From positions 1 to 37,528 of the forward strand of contig CALLBC010000108.1 in the NCBI GenBank assembly GCA_938001965.1: DNA of 37,528 bases, written 5' to 3'. The notes beneath the pieces are model-generated. The model did no database searches and had not been told where the DNA came from. It saw nothing but the letters and a program-made list of their open reading frames with translations. Source of the DNA: an uncultured Bdellovibrionales bacterium. GTDB taxonomy: Bacteria > Bdellovibrionota > Bdellovibrionia > Bdellovibrionales > UBA1609. The translations under genes were made by a program, and so were the position numbers. Of the stretch, positions 18,558 through 27,799 are shown in pieces (within the stretch, counting starts at the first letter, position 1; the number at the start of each line of letters is the position of its first letter).

Positions 18558-19574
18558 TTAAGTATTTATTTTCTTACCGCTAGCCCATAGCTCTTCTAAG
18601 TTATATTCACTGCGCACAAATTCATAAAATACATGAATAATTAGTGAGCCATAATCAATAACAACCCAGCGCCCCTCGGATAAGCCCTCAACTGCAATTG
18701 GAGAAACCCCTTGCGTCTTTCTTAAAAAGCGAATCAAGTGTTCAGCCAAAGAAGAAGTATGCCTAGTGTTCGTTCCTGATGCTATCAAATTGAAATCTGA
18801 CGGCTGCGTAATTTCTCTTACATCATATGCAAAAATATTTAATGCATTTTTTTCTTTTAATACATTTGCACACTCAACTGTAAAGGCTTCAAAATCCTCA
18901 ACTTTATCATCCAATCTTTCATAAATTTTTTCTTGTAAGTAATAGTTCTTCGCTTGATCCGGAACCAAGTCACCAACCGATAGCCCTTTTCTCATTTTAG
19001 ATCTTAAGTCACTTGAAGAAATATTTATATCTTCTTCCAGCTGTAAGTACTTTATCTTTTTACCAGTAGAGAGCATAAATTCATTTTCAGTAAAGTCATC
19101 TGTTAAGTCTTGCAACTCCACTGGTAGCTCTTCAAATTTTAAAAATTCAAAACCTGGACGACTAACTACAAGTAAATTCGCTTCCGTTAAAACTTTCTGA
19201 TAGTTCTTCCATTGGTGAAATTGCTTCAGCTGATCTAAGCCAACAACAATATTAATATCACTATTTTCATATTTCTCTTTAAAGTAAGGAAGCGTATCTA
19301 CAGTATATACTTTTTTATCTTGCTTTAATTCATAGTCCTCTACAGTGACATCAAGATAATCAACAGACTTTTTAACAGCGTTAATTCTGTGTTCAATACC
19401 CGGATCATAATCAAATTCTTTTAACGGACTCTTTCTGGCAGGCACAACTATGGTTTTACCTTCAGGAAATTTTTTTAGTAAGGTTTCAATAACACTAATA
19501 TGTCCGGTATGAACTGGGTTAAAACTTCCACCATATATATAGATACTGTTACTCATATTCATCTTCCTCGCCAT
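18558..19574 (-). CDS. nadD-rsfS: Fused nicotinate-nucleotide adenylyltransferase (NadD) - ribosomal silencing factor (RsfS)
   Basis: N-terminal half YIYGGSFNPVHTGHISVIE...VVPARKSPLK...ISSSDLRSKMRKG (NadD); C-terminal half NALNIFAYDVREITQPSDFNLIASGTNTRHTSSLAEHLI...VAVEGLSEGRWVVIDYGSLIIHVF-type (RsfS/DUF143). One uninterrupted frame. Start possibly ATG near 19556. Confidence 0.92.
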   Translation of the reverse strand: MARKMNMSNSIYIYGGSFNPVHTGHISVIETLLKKFPEGKTIVVPARKSPLKEFDYDPGIEHRINAVKKSVDYLDVTVEDYELKQDKKVYTVDTLPYFKEKYENSDINIVVGLDQLKQFHQWKNYQKVLTEANLLVVSRPGFEFLKFEELPVELQDLTDDFTENEFMLSTGKKIKYLQLEEDINISSSDLRSKMRKGLSVGDLVPDQAKNYYLQEKIYERLDDKVEDFEAFTVECANVLKEKNALNIFAYDVREITQPSDFNLIASGTNTRHTSSLAEHLIRFLRKTQGVSPIAVEGLSEGRWVVIDYGSLIIHVFYEFVRSEYNLEELWASGKKINT

Positions 19575-20589
19575 TATAAACTAAATCATCCATCTTATAT
19601 ATCAGGTCTTGTATATTTAGCCCTGTTACTGACGATATTGTTAAAACATCTATTCCTGTTTCATTTTTAAACTCTCTAACTTTTTTCCTTAACTCTTCAG
19701 GAGTTAAAACATCAATCTTACTAAAAGCTACTATTTGCTTTCTTTTAGCTAAGGGCTTTACATGTGATTGATGCTCCTTAAGTTCGTCATATTTTTCAAG
19801 CTCTTTCATAATTAAGTTATAACTCTCAACAGGAGGCTTTGGCGCTAACTCTGAAGCATCTATTAAATGTACAAAAGCTTTTGTTCTTTCTATATGACGT
19901 AAAAATTGAATACCTAAACCCTGCCCTTCATGAGCACCTTCAATAAGACCGGGTATATCAGCAACCACAAAGTTTCTTCCTTCCTCTACTTTAACTACAC
20001 CCAAGTTTGGCACTAGAGTTGTAAAGTGATAGTCAGCTATTTTTGGCTTTGCTGCAGAAACTCTGGAAATTAAAGTTGATTTACCAACATTTGGAAAACC
20101 TATAATTCCAATATCAGCTAAGATTTTTAACTCCAAGGATATTTCAAGCTCTTGCGCTGGCATTCCTTTTTGAGCAATTTCAGGAGCTTGATGGACACTT
20201 GTTTTATAAAAACAGTTTCCCTTCCCACCAATTCCACCCACTAAAAGTGTATAAGAATCTAGGCCGGCCATATCAACAATAAGCTGTGAATTATTATCTT
20301 TTACAATTGTTCCTGGAGGCACATCTAAAATTAGATCTTCCCCATTATGCCCAGACATATTGGCACCTTTACCTGGCTGACCATTTTGAGCTTTATATTT
20401 TTTTTTGAATTTAAAATCTAGTAGTGAGGAGAGCTGTGGACTTGTGCGAATAATTACATCGCCACCTTTACCACCATCGCCACCATCTGGACCGCCCCTT
20501 GGAACATGAGACTCGCGGCGAAAACTAATACAACCAGGCCCACCTTTTCCTGACGTAACTGATATGTGGACCTCGTCTATAAATTTCAT
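19549..20589 (-). CDS. obgE: GTPase Obg/CgtA
   Basis: MKFIDEVHISVTSGKGGPGCISFRRESHVPRGGPDGGDGGKGGDV; G-domain IGFPNVGKSTLIS, DIPGLIEGAHEGQGLG. Confidence 0.96.
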   Translation of the reverse strand: MKFIDEVHISVTSGKGGPGCISFRRESHVPRGGPDGGDGGKGGDVIIRTSPQLSSLLDFKFKKKYKAQNGQPGKGANMSGHNGEDLILDVPPGTIVKDNNSQLIVDMAGLDSYTLLVGGIGGKGNCFYKTSVHQAPEIAQKGMPAQELEISLELKILADIGIIGFPNVGKSTLISRVSAAKPKIADYHFTTLVPNLGVVKVEEGRNFVVADIPGLIEGAHEGQGLGIQFLRHIERTKAFVHLIDASELAPKPPVESYNLIMKELEKYDELKEHQSHVKPLAKRKQIVAFSKIDVLTPEELRKKVREFKNETGIDVLTISSVTGLNIQDLIYKMDDLVYNGEEDEYE

Positions 20590-20610
20590 TTGAATATATT
20601 ATTAATAAAA

Positions 20611-20871
20611 TTAGGCTGTACGAGGATACACACTAATTTTCATTCTTCTTTTATCTAAGTGCTCAAACTTAACAACACCTTCGATTAAAGAGAAAATTGT
20701 ATGATCTCTACCAATGCCAACGTTTTTCCCAACATGGAATTTCGTTCCTCTTTGACGAACTAAAATCATACCAGGTCTTACAGGTTGACCACCAAATTTT
20801 TTAACACCTAAACGTTTACTGTTACTATCTCTTCCGTTCTTAGTACTACCGGCTGCTTTTTTCGATGCCAT
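20611..20871 (-). CDS. rpmA: 50S ribosomal protein L27
   Basis: [60 protein letters not shown]. Confidence 0.97.
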   Translation of the reverse strand: MASKKAAGSTKNGRDSNSKRLGVKKFGGQPVRPGMILVRQRGTKFHVGKNVGIGRDHTIFSLIEGVVKFEHLDKRRMKISVYPRTA

Positions 20872-20880
20872 GACTACCCC

Positions 20881-21459
20881 TTAGCTTTTCTTTTTCGCTG
20901 TCTTTTTAGCAGCTGTCTTCTTTTTAGTTACTTTCTTTTTTGTCTTCTTCTTTGCAGCTTTCTTTTTTGCTGTCTTTTTCTTAGCCGTAGCCTTTTTAGC
21001 CACTTTCTTTGCTACTTTTTTTGTAGCTTCTTTTTTAGCTCCAGGCTGTTTAGCAGCTTTTCTTGCAGCTGCTTTATCATCTAATAGTTGCTGCTTTTTA
21101 GCTGGATCAAAAACTTTAGCTTCTTTATCAGCTTTACTTACTTCACCCTTTGGGTTGGTAATAGACTTAATAAAAAGCTCTGTGTACCACTGACGATGAC
21201 CTTGCATACGTCTGTAACCCTGTCTTCTTTTTTTCTTAAATACTAACACTTTTGCTGCGCGAGTTTGGTGAGTAACAACTGCTACTACTTTTGCATCTGG
21301 TAATACTGGATTTCCAGAAAAGCTATCTGCTCCACCAACCCAAAGTACTTCAGGAATTTCAAATTCATCACCTAAGTTTTTATTTAACTTTTCAACTCTT
21401 AATTTATCACCAGCTTTTACTCTATATTGTTTACCACCGGTGCGTACTATTGCGTACAT
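20881..21459 (-). CDS. rplU: 50S ribosomal protein L21 with long Lys/Ala-rich C-terminal extension
   Basis: MYAIVRTGGKQYRVKAGDKLRVEKL...RRQGYRRMQGHRQWYTELFIKSI; start at ATG 21459 with upstream GGAGG (minus strand), not the track start at 21504. Confidence 0.95.
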   Translation of the reverse strand: MYAIVRTGGKQYRVKAGDKLRVEKLNKNLGDEFEIPEVLWVGGADSFSGNPVLPDAKVVAVVTHQTRAAKVLVFKKKRRQGYRRMQGHRQWYTELFIKSITNPKGEVSKADKEAKVFDPAKKQQLLDDKAAARKAAKQPGAKKEATKKVAKKVAKKATAKKKTAKKKAAKKKTKKKVTKKKTAAKKTAKKKS

Positions 21460-21739
21460 TTCTAACCTCCAAACTCTCTTTAGTAGAACTGTAATATCTG
21501 CCACGCTGCGATAGCTAAGTCAACATATTATAGCTGTTCAACCAGGCATATTTTTCAATATTGCAATGGCCCTAAATCATTAATATTTTAGGGTTATTTA
21601 TACGTCGCAGCTATTACAGCGAGCTACCAAATGCCCATGGATTGAGCGGCCATAAGTGCTCGATATTTATACACTATTTTATACTTAAAGTCTTTAAGCT
21701 CTGGCCCATGCTTTGTTACATAGGCCTTCAAATCCAATT

Positions 21740-21911
21740 TTCTAGCTAAATACTTTTAAATCTTCGCTTCTACTTTTGCTAGAGTATCGCGTCGCGCTTC
21801 GCGTATCCGCGCTGTGCTCACCTGAAAGGTGACAAAGTGCGAAGACGCGATGCCGCCGTAAGCGCACTTTAGCAAAAGTAGAAGCGAAGATTTAAAAGTA
21901 TTTAGCTAGAA
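21740..21911. repeat. Long inverted-repeat element: 42-bp perfect arms flanking an 88-bp GC-rich core
   Basis: Arm 21740-21781 ttctagctaaatacttttaaatcttcgcttctacttttgcta is the exact reverse complement of 21870-21911 tagcaaaagtagaagcgaagatttaaaagtatttagctagaa; core 21782-21869 is GC-rich with nested complementarities. Confidence 0.92.
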
Positions 21912-21918
21912 GTTTAGG

Positions 21919-23445
21919 CTATATCCAGTTGATTTCATATTGCTCAATATGAAAGCTTGGCTCGACCTTCACGGCCACAGATGTCTGTTTATCACTTTCA
22001 AAGCCGTCAATGGCCTCGGTCTCTTCGGTATATAGCCAGTCTGCCACGTCAGAGTGGCACCTGACCTTAACTGATTCTGAGCTCACCTCTTTTTTAAGGC
22101 TAAGTTCACGTTCAATTTCTCTCAAAATTTCTTGGGCCACTGTCATTTTTTGCTTAACATAGCCTTTGCCTTCACAATATGGGCAAGGCTCACATAATGT
22201 GTTCCTTAAACTTGGCCTCGTTCTTTTTCGAGTCATCTCTACAAGACCCAGATCAGACATTGAAACAATAGTGTTTTTTGCCTTATCTTTTGCCATTTCA
22301 TTTTGTAAAGCTTGTAAAATTTGCTCTTTATGAGTTTCTTTTTCCATATCAATAAAATCAATAATGATTATGCCGCCGCAGTTTCTTATCATTAGCTGAT
22401 GTGCAATTTCTTTTGAAGCCTCGAGGTTTGTTTTAAATATTGTTTCTTCCAAGTCTTTTTTACCAACATAACGCCCGGTATTTACATCAATAACAACAAG
22501 AGCCTCCGCCTCATCAATAACAATGTAACCTCCTGACTTTAACCAAACTTTCCGGCCAAGTGACCTTGAGATTTCAATATCAATATCATACAGATCAAAT
22601 AAGGGTTTAATATTTTCATACAATTGAACTTTTGATTTTAACTTTGGCATAAATTGGCCCACAAAATGGACTACTTTTTTATATGTTGGCTTATCATCAA
22701 CCAAAACTCTTTTAACATCTTCATTAAGAAGATCTCTTAAGGAAACCAGCTCCATGCTAATCTCGGAATGAACCTGACCCATTGTTTTTTTATTTGTATA
22801 GTTTTTTTGAACATCACGCCAAATTTTACTTAAATAAACTAAGTCTGAATTTAAACTCTCTTCGGGAGCGCCTTCACCAGCAGTTCTAATTATAACTCCA
22901 CCCTCTGGCTTTAAAGAAAGCACTAGCTCCTCTAAACGCGCCCGCTCTTCCTCATTTTCTATTTTGCGAGAAACACCAATATGATTAACCGTGGGCATAT
23001 ACACAAGGTTTCTGCCTGGTAAGGTTATGTGGGTTGTAATTCTTGCGCCCTTTGTTCCTAAGGGGTCTTTTGCTACCTGAACCATTAACTCTTGGCCAGC
23101 CGTAATTAAAGTTTGTATTGGAGGCAAAGAAGTGTTTTCCACACCCTTATTATCAAATCTTTTTAACACCACCTCTTCTTCGTCATTATCATCCGATAAA
23201 TCCGCATCAACTTTTAAGCCTTGAGTAACAATATCACCAACATATAAAAAGGCAGCCTTGTCGAGACCAACATCTACAAAAGCGGCCTGCATCCCAGGCA
23301 AAACCCTAAGAACCTTTCCCTTATATATTGATCCGACAAAGGTCGGTAAAGTCTTTCTTTGAACTTTGAAGTCAGTAATCACTTTTTCATCAAGATAAGC
23401 AACTCGAGTTTGTCCTGGACGAACATTTATTAATATTTCAGACAT
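21919..23445 (-). CDS. rng: Ribonuclease G/E family
   Basis: VGSIYKGKVLRVLPGMQAAFVDVGLDKAAFLYVGDI, EALVVIDVNTGRYVGKKDLEETIFKTNLEA, CEPCPYCEGKGYVK zinc-link motif. Confidence 0.94.
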   Translation of the reverse strand: MSEILINVRPGQTRVAYLDEKVITDFKVQRKTLPTFVGSIYKGKVLRVLPGMQAAFVDVGLDKAAFLYVGDIVTQGLKVDADLSDDNDEEEVVLKRFDNKGVENTSLPPIQTLITAGQELMVQVAKDPLGTKGARITTHITLPGRNLVYMPTVNHIGVSRKIENEEERARLEELVLSLKPEGGVIIRTAGEGAPEESLNSDLVYLSKIWRDVQKNYTNKKTMGQVHSEISMELVSLRDLLNEDVKRVLVDDKPTYKKVVHFVGQFMPKLKSKVQLYENIKPLFDLYDIDIEISRSLGRKVWLKSGGYIVIDEAEALVVIDVNTGRYVGKKDLEETIFKTNLEASKEIAHQLMIRNCGGIIIIDFIDMEKETHKEQILQALQNEMAKDKAKNTIVSMSDLGLVEMTRKRTRPSLRNTLCEPCPYCEGKGYVKQKMTVAQEILREIERELSLKKEVSSESVKVRCHSDVADWLYTEETEAIDGFESDKQTSVAVKVEPSFHIEQYEINWI

Positions 23446-23601
23446 TGCTTCCTCTTAACCATAAATTACCTAGACCTTTGTTATACACAAATTCTCCAGA
23501 AGTGTCCTCATAATTTTTTAACTCTTTTTATCACATATTCGTAAACCCAACAGCATAACTAGCCGATAACATTACATCTACCAAGTATAAAGGAATATAG
23601 T

Positions 23602-24795
23602 ATGGCAAGCATAGATGATCTTTTTAAAATGATGGTAAGCAGAGACGCTTCAGATTTACATTTAAGCGCTGGAGCTTCACCAATTATGAGAATTAGTGGT
23701 GACATGATCCCACTAGAAATTCCCGCTCTTACATCTGCAGATGTGCAAAATTTAGTTTTTGAAATTTTGTCAGATAAACAAAAAAAGAAATTTATTGAAA
23801 ATTGGGAACTTGATTGCAGTTATCATCTACCTGGAATTGGTCGGTTTCGTATTAATGTCTTCATGCAACGCCGAGGATTAGGGGCCGTTTTTAGACAAAT
23901 TCCAACTGAAATTAAGTCTATGGAAGAATTGGGGCTCCCCTCTATACTACGAAGTTTTACAAAACTTCACCGTGGATTAGTTTTAGTTACTGGACCTACT
24001 GGGTCAGGTAAATCAACAACTCTTGCAGCCATGATTCATACAATTAATATGACAATGTCAAAACATATCCTAACTGTTGAGGATCCTATTGAGTTTGTGC
24101 ATGAAAACAGAAAGTCTTTAATTAGTCAGAGAGAAGTATCAAGCCATACAAAGTCTTTTAAAAACGCATTGAAGGCTGCCCTCAGGGAAGATCCTGATAT
24201 AATTTTAGTGGGCGAAATGCGTGACCTTGAAACAATTGAGCTTGCCTTGACCGCTGCAGAGACTGGACATTTAGTTTTTGGAACTTTACACACCAATAGT
24301 GCCCCAAAAACTGTGGATAGAATTATTGATGTGTTTCCCGAAGGAGCACAGTCACAAATTAGAACTTTATTATCCGAAAGCTTGAAAGGGGTTGTTGCAC
24401 AACAACTATTTAAACGCGCAGATAAACCCGGTCGCGTAGCAGCCCTTGAAATTTTAGTTAATACGCCAGCTGTTGGAAACCTAATTCGTGAAGGCAAAAC
24501 CTATCAAATACCTTCAATTATGCAAACCGGCCATGAAGTAGGAATGGTTACCTTTGATCGCGCACTAAAGGAATTAGTGGCGGCTGGAAAACTTACTTCA
24601 GACGTGGCCGATGATTTCTTAGGCCGAAAAACAAAGAGTGCTCAAAAAGAACTTCCGAAAGCAAACATCTCTCTTAAAGCTCAGGAGCTTAATGGCGCGC
24701 CAAAATCAGATATCAGACTAAACGATGAAAGTACCTCTGCCAAAACTGAAGTTTCAAGTGTATTTGGTGGCTTTAACAAGAAAAAAAGCAGCTAA
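23602..24795 (+). CDS. pilT: Type IV pilus retraction ATPase PilT
   Basis: DASDLHLSAGASPIMRISGD, GPTGSGKSTTLAAMIH, ALREDPDIILVGEMRDLETIELALTAAETGHLVFGTLHTNSA. Confidence 0.93.
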   Translation: MASIDDLFKMMVSRDASDLHLSAGASPIMRISGDMIPLEIPALTSADVQNLVFEILSDKQKKKFIENWELDCSYHLPGIGRFRINVFMQRRGLGAVFRQIPTEIKSMEELGLPSILRSFTKLHRGLVLVTGPTGSGKSTTLAAMIHTINMTMSKHILTVEDPIEFVHENRKSLISQREVSSHTKSFKNALKAALREDPDIILVGEMRDLETIELALTAAETGHLVFGTLHTNSAPKTVDRIIDVFPEGAQSQIRTLLSESLKGVVAQQLFKRADKPGRVAALEILVNTPAVGNLIREGKTYQIPSIMQTGHEVGMVTFDRALKELVAAGKLTSDVADDFLGRKTKSAQKELPKANISLKAQELNGAPKSDIRLNDESTSAKTEVSSVFGGFNKKKSS

Positions 24796-24798
24796 TCT

Positions 24799-24819
24799 GA
24801 AGCAAGCCATGCTTGCTTC
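24799..24819. repeat. Short perfect hairpin just downstream of pilT
   Basis: GAAGCAAGC - CAT - GCTTGCTTC, 9-bp arms, starting a few nt after the pilT stop; no following T-tract. Confidence 0.6.
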
Positions 24820-24990
24820 TAGCAATATCTAAAAACTAAAACTTATTTGATCTGTCAGAATTTGAAAGCCTAGAATAAGATTTATTCTTCGTACATCGAA
24901 AGTCATTATTCACTTGTTGTATTAGTAATTTATTTAAACAGTCCTTGAACAGTTGCTAATTCTAAAATAAATATATTCTTTTAGGAATAT

Positions 24991-25683
24991 ATGGATAATT
25001 TAAATAGTTTCATTGATCATACTCTACTAAAGGTTACTTCTGTTGAAAGTGATTATATACAATTGTTTGATGAAGCTATTAAGTATAAATTTTATTCCGC
25101 CTGCATACCACCTTACTTTGTTCCCTTAGCCAAGAAATCACTCATGGGCAGCTCTGTTAAAACCTGCAGCGTTGTTGGTTTCCCATCAGGACTAAATAAT
25201 TTAAAAACTAAAGCTCAAGAAACAGAGCTACTTATTAAAGAAGGTGTTGATGAAGTTGATATGGTCGCAAATCTCTCTCTTATTAAGTCCAACAACTGGA
25301 ACATGTTATTAAATGAAATTTCTTTAATTAAACGTTTGTGTGGTGAAAACCCGCTTAAAGTTATTGTTGAATCATCATTGTTATCCAAAGAGGAAATACT
25401 TAACTGCTGTCTTATAATCAAAGATGCTGGGGCTGATTTTATTAAAACTTCTACGGGGTTTAATGGCCCCGGCGCACAAATTGAAGATGTTAAGTATATG
25501 TATAGCCAACTTGAGGGCTCACAAGTTAAGATAAAAGCCAGTGGTGGAATTAGAGATTTAAACTCTGCCCTTAACTTTATCGACGCTGGTTGCAGTCGAA
25601 TTGGCAGTAGCTCTGGGGTACAAATAATTAACCAATTAAAAACAGGATCAGTAAATGAAACTTCTTCCAGTTCAAATTATTAA
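24991..25683 (+). CDS. deoC: Deoxyribose-phosphate aldolase
   Basis: FIDHTLLKVTS, SVVGFPSGLN, GVDEVDMVANL, KVIVESSLLS, GADFIKTSTGF, VKIKASGGIRDLNSAL. Confidence 0.93.
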   Translation: MDNLNSFIDHTLLKVTSVESDYIQLFDEAIKYKFYSACIPPYFVPLAKKSLMGSSVKTCSVVGFPSGLNNLKTKAQETELLIKEGVDEVDMVANLSLIKSNNWNMLLNEISLIKRLCGENPLKVIVESSLLSKEEILNCCLIIKDAGADFIKTSTGFNGPGAQIEDVKYMYSQLEGSQVKIKASGGIRDLNSALNFIDAGCSRIGSSSGVQIINQLKTGSVNETSSSSNY

Positions 25684-26962
25684 AAATAAAAGAAATAAAC
25701 AGCCTCTAAGTTATGATGAGCTTAAGTTTCTTGTTGATGGCTATACTGACGGCTCAATTCCCGATTATCAAATGTCATCTTTTTTAATGTCTGTATTCTT
25801 TAACGGCATGACCCCAGAAGAAACAGCCAGCTTTACTAAGATTATGAAAGAGTCTGGCAACAGCTTTGACTTTAAAGATCTTCAACCACTCGTTATTGAT
25901 AAACACAGCACTGGCGGTGTTGGCGACAAGGCTAGTTTAATTTTAGCTCCCATTGCCGCAGCCTGTGGAGTTTATGTGCCCATGATTGCTGGTCGCGGAT
26001 TAGGTCATACTGGTGGCACACTTGATAAGCTCGAAAGCATCACTGGTTTTAATACTCAAATTGAGCGAAGTAATTTTGAAGCTATTGTTCGTGACGTGGG
26101 CTTTGCCATAATGGGACAAACATCTGATATTTGTCCTGCCGATAAAAAACTTTATGCACTTCGGGACGTTACTGCCACAGTTGAATCGCTTCCTTTAATC
26201 TGCGGAAGTATCATGTCAAAAAAATTATCTGAAGGCATTAATGGGTTAGTTCTTGATGTAAAGTTTGGTAAAGGCGCGTTTATGAAATCTGTTGCTGATG
26301 CCGAAAGCCTTGCTCTTTTACTTAAAGAAACTGGCGAGGCCAATAATGTTAAAGTACATGCACTTCTTACCAATATGGAACAACCCCTCGGTAAATATGT
26401 CGGTAATTCACTTGAAGTTCTTGAGTGTTATGAAATTCTAAATGGCTCAAGTGATAGACTATATCAAGACACTATTGAGCTTAGCCTTCAGCTCGCTGCA
26501 CATATGATTTACTTAGCAGGCAAAGCAAGTAGCTCAGAGGCTGCATACGCACTTGCCAAAGAACAATTATCAAATGGAAATGCTCTTAAAAAATTTGAGC
26601 AAGTCTGCGAAAGACAGGGAGCTACCTGCAAAATGTCTGAAACTCCCCAGCCTAAATCTTCAATCGAAGTTAAAGCCAGTGAAGATGGCTATATCTCTGA
26701 ATTTTTAAATGAAAAAATTGGTTACTTGGGTGTACGCCTCAAGGCAGGCCGTTCAATTTCCACTGATATTGTAAATCCTTTGACAGGTTTTGAGTTTTGT
26801 AAAAAAATTGGAGATCAGGTTAAAAATAATGAAGTCATTGCCAAAATTCACCATGATGGTCGTGTTGATTTAACTGGCGCTGAAGAAGACTTAAGGAGCT
26901 ATATTAAAATTTCTAAAAACAAACCTGATACTTTGAACTTAATACATAAAAAAATTATATAA
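25655..26962 (+). CDS. deoA: Thymidine/pyrimidine-nucleoside phosphorylase
   Basis: LVIDKHSTGGVGDKASLILAPIAAACGVYVPMIAGRGLGHTGGTLDKLESI; 29-bp overlap with deoC. Confidence 0.92.
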   Translation: MKLLPVQIIKNKRNKQPLSYDELKFLVDGYTDGSIPDYQMSSFLMSVFFNGMTPEETASFTKIMKESGNSFDFKDLQPLVIDKHSTGGVGDKASLILAPIAAACGVYVPMIAGRGLGHTGGTLDKLESITGFNTQIERSNFEAIVRDVGFAIMGQTSDICPADKKLYALRDVTATVESLPLICGSIMSKKLSEGINGLVLDVKFGKGAFMKSVADAESLALLLKETGEANNVKVHALLTNMEQPLGKYVGNSLEVLECYEILNGSSDRLYQDTIELSLQLAAHMIYLAGKASSSEAAYALAKEQLSNGNALKKFEQVCERQGATCKMSETPQPKSSIEVKASEDGYISEFLNEKIGYLGVRLKAGRSISTDIVNPLTGFEFCKKIGDQVKNNEVIAKIHHDGRVDLTGAEEDLRSYIKISKNKPDTLNLIHKKII

Positions 26963-26975
26963 TAGGGGCTTAATT

Positions 26976-27788
26976 GTGATCGAGCGACTTAAGGAATCTA
27001 AAAAATATATTGAAACAAAAATAAGCAAAACCCCGACATTGGCAATTACTCTTGGATCTGGGTTGTCTGATTTTGTTAATAAATTATCAAACACAATAAC
27101 AATACCATTCAACGATATTCCTAATTTTTCTAAAACAACTGTGGAGGGTCACCCTGGCCAAATGGTTTTTGGAGAAATCGGTGATCATTATATATGCGTA
27201 TTGCAAGGTCGCGTTCATTATTATGAGGGGCATGACCTGCCTGAGGTGGTTTTTGCCACTCGCCTTATAAACCAGCTTGAAATTAAAACCTTAATACTAA
27301 CTAACTCCTCTGGTGGTTTTCTTGATGGGATGAAGCCTGGTGACTTCATGATTATTACTGACCATATTAATTTAACAGGGCAAAATCCGCTGATTGGCCC
27401 CAACATAAAAGATTTTGGTCCTAGATTTCCCGACATGAGTGAGATCTATAATAAAGACTTAATTGAAAAACTTGAAAGTACTTTTAAAAGTAAAAATCTT
27501 CGCTACCAAAAAGGTATCTACTGTGGCGTTACAGGGCCAAGTTATGAAACACCTGCAGAGATTCGCTTTATGAAGCTGATAGGCGGGGGAGCCGTGGGCA
27601 TGAGCACAGTTCCTGAAGCCATTGCCGCTAATCACATGGGAATGAATATCTGTGGCCTAAGCTGTATTACCAACCTGGCCTCAGGAATAAGTAAAAATGC
27701 CCTAACACATGAAGAAGTTAAAGATGAAGCCGCCCTAGCTGCTAAAAACTTTAATGAAGTTCTCCATGATTTTATTTTAAAATTATAA
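26976..27788 (+). CDS. punA: Purine-nucleoside phosphorylase (PNP I/PunA family)
   Basis: LAITLGSGLSDFVN, VEGHPGQMVFGEI, LQGRVHYYEGHDLPEVVF, LTNSSGGFLDGMKPGDFMIITDHINL, GPSYETPAEIR, AVGMSTVPEAIAANHMGMN; GTG start. Confidence 0.94.
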   Translation: MIERLKESKKYIETKISKTPTLAITLGSGLSDFVNKLSNTITIPFNDIPNFSKTTVEGHPGQMVFGEIGDHYICVLQGRVHYYEGHDLPEVVFATRLINQLEIKTLILTNSSGGFLDGMKPGDFMIITDHINLTGQNPLIGPNIKDFGPRFPDMSEIYNKDLIEKLESTFKSKNLRYQKGIYCGVTGPSYETPAEIRFMKLIGGGAVGMSTVPEAIAANHMGMNICGLSCITNLASGISKNALTHEEVKDEAALAAKNFNEVLHDFILKL

Positions 27789-27799
27789 ATGGAGATAGC

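Noticed and set aside
21600-21740. Possible tRNA or known ncRNA upstream of rplU
   Set aside because: No cloverleaf, T-loop motif or recognisable RNA family by eye; only short hairpins.
24126-24497. 123-aa minus-strand ORF
   Set aside because: Antisense shadow of pilT.
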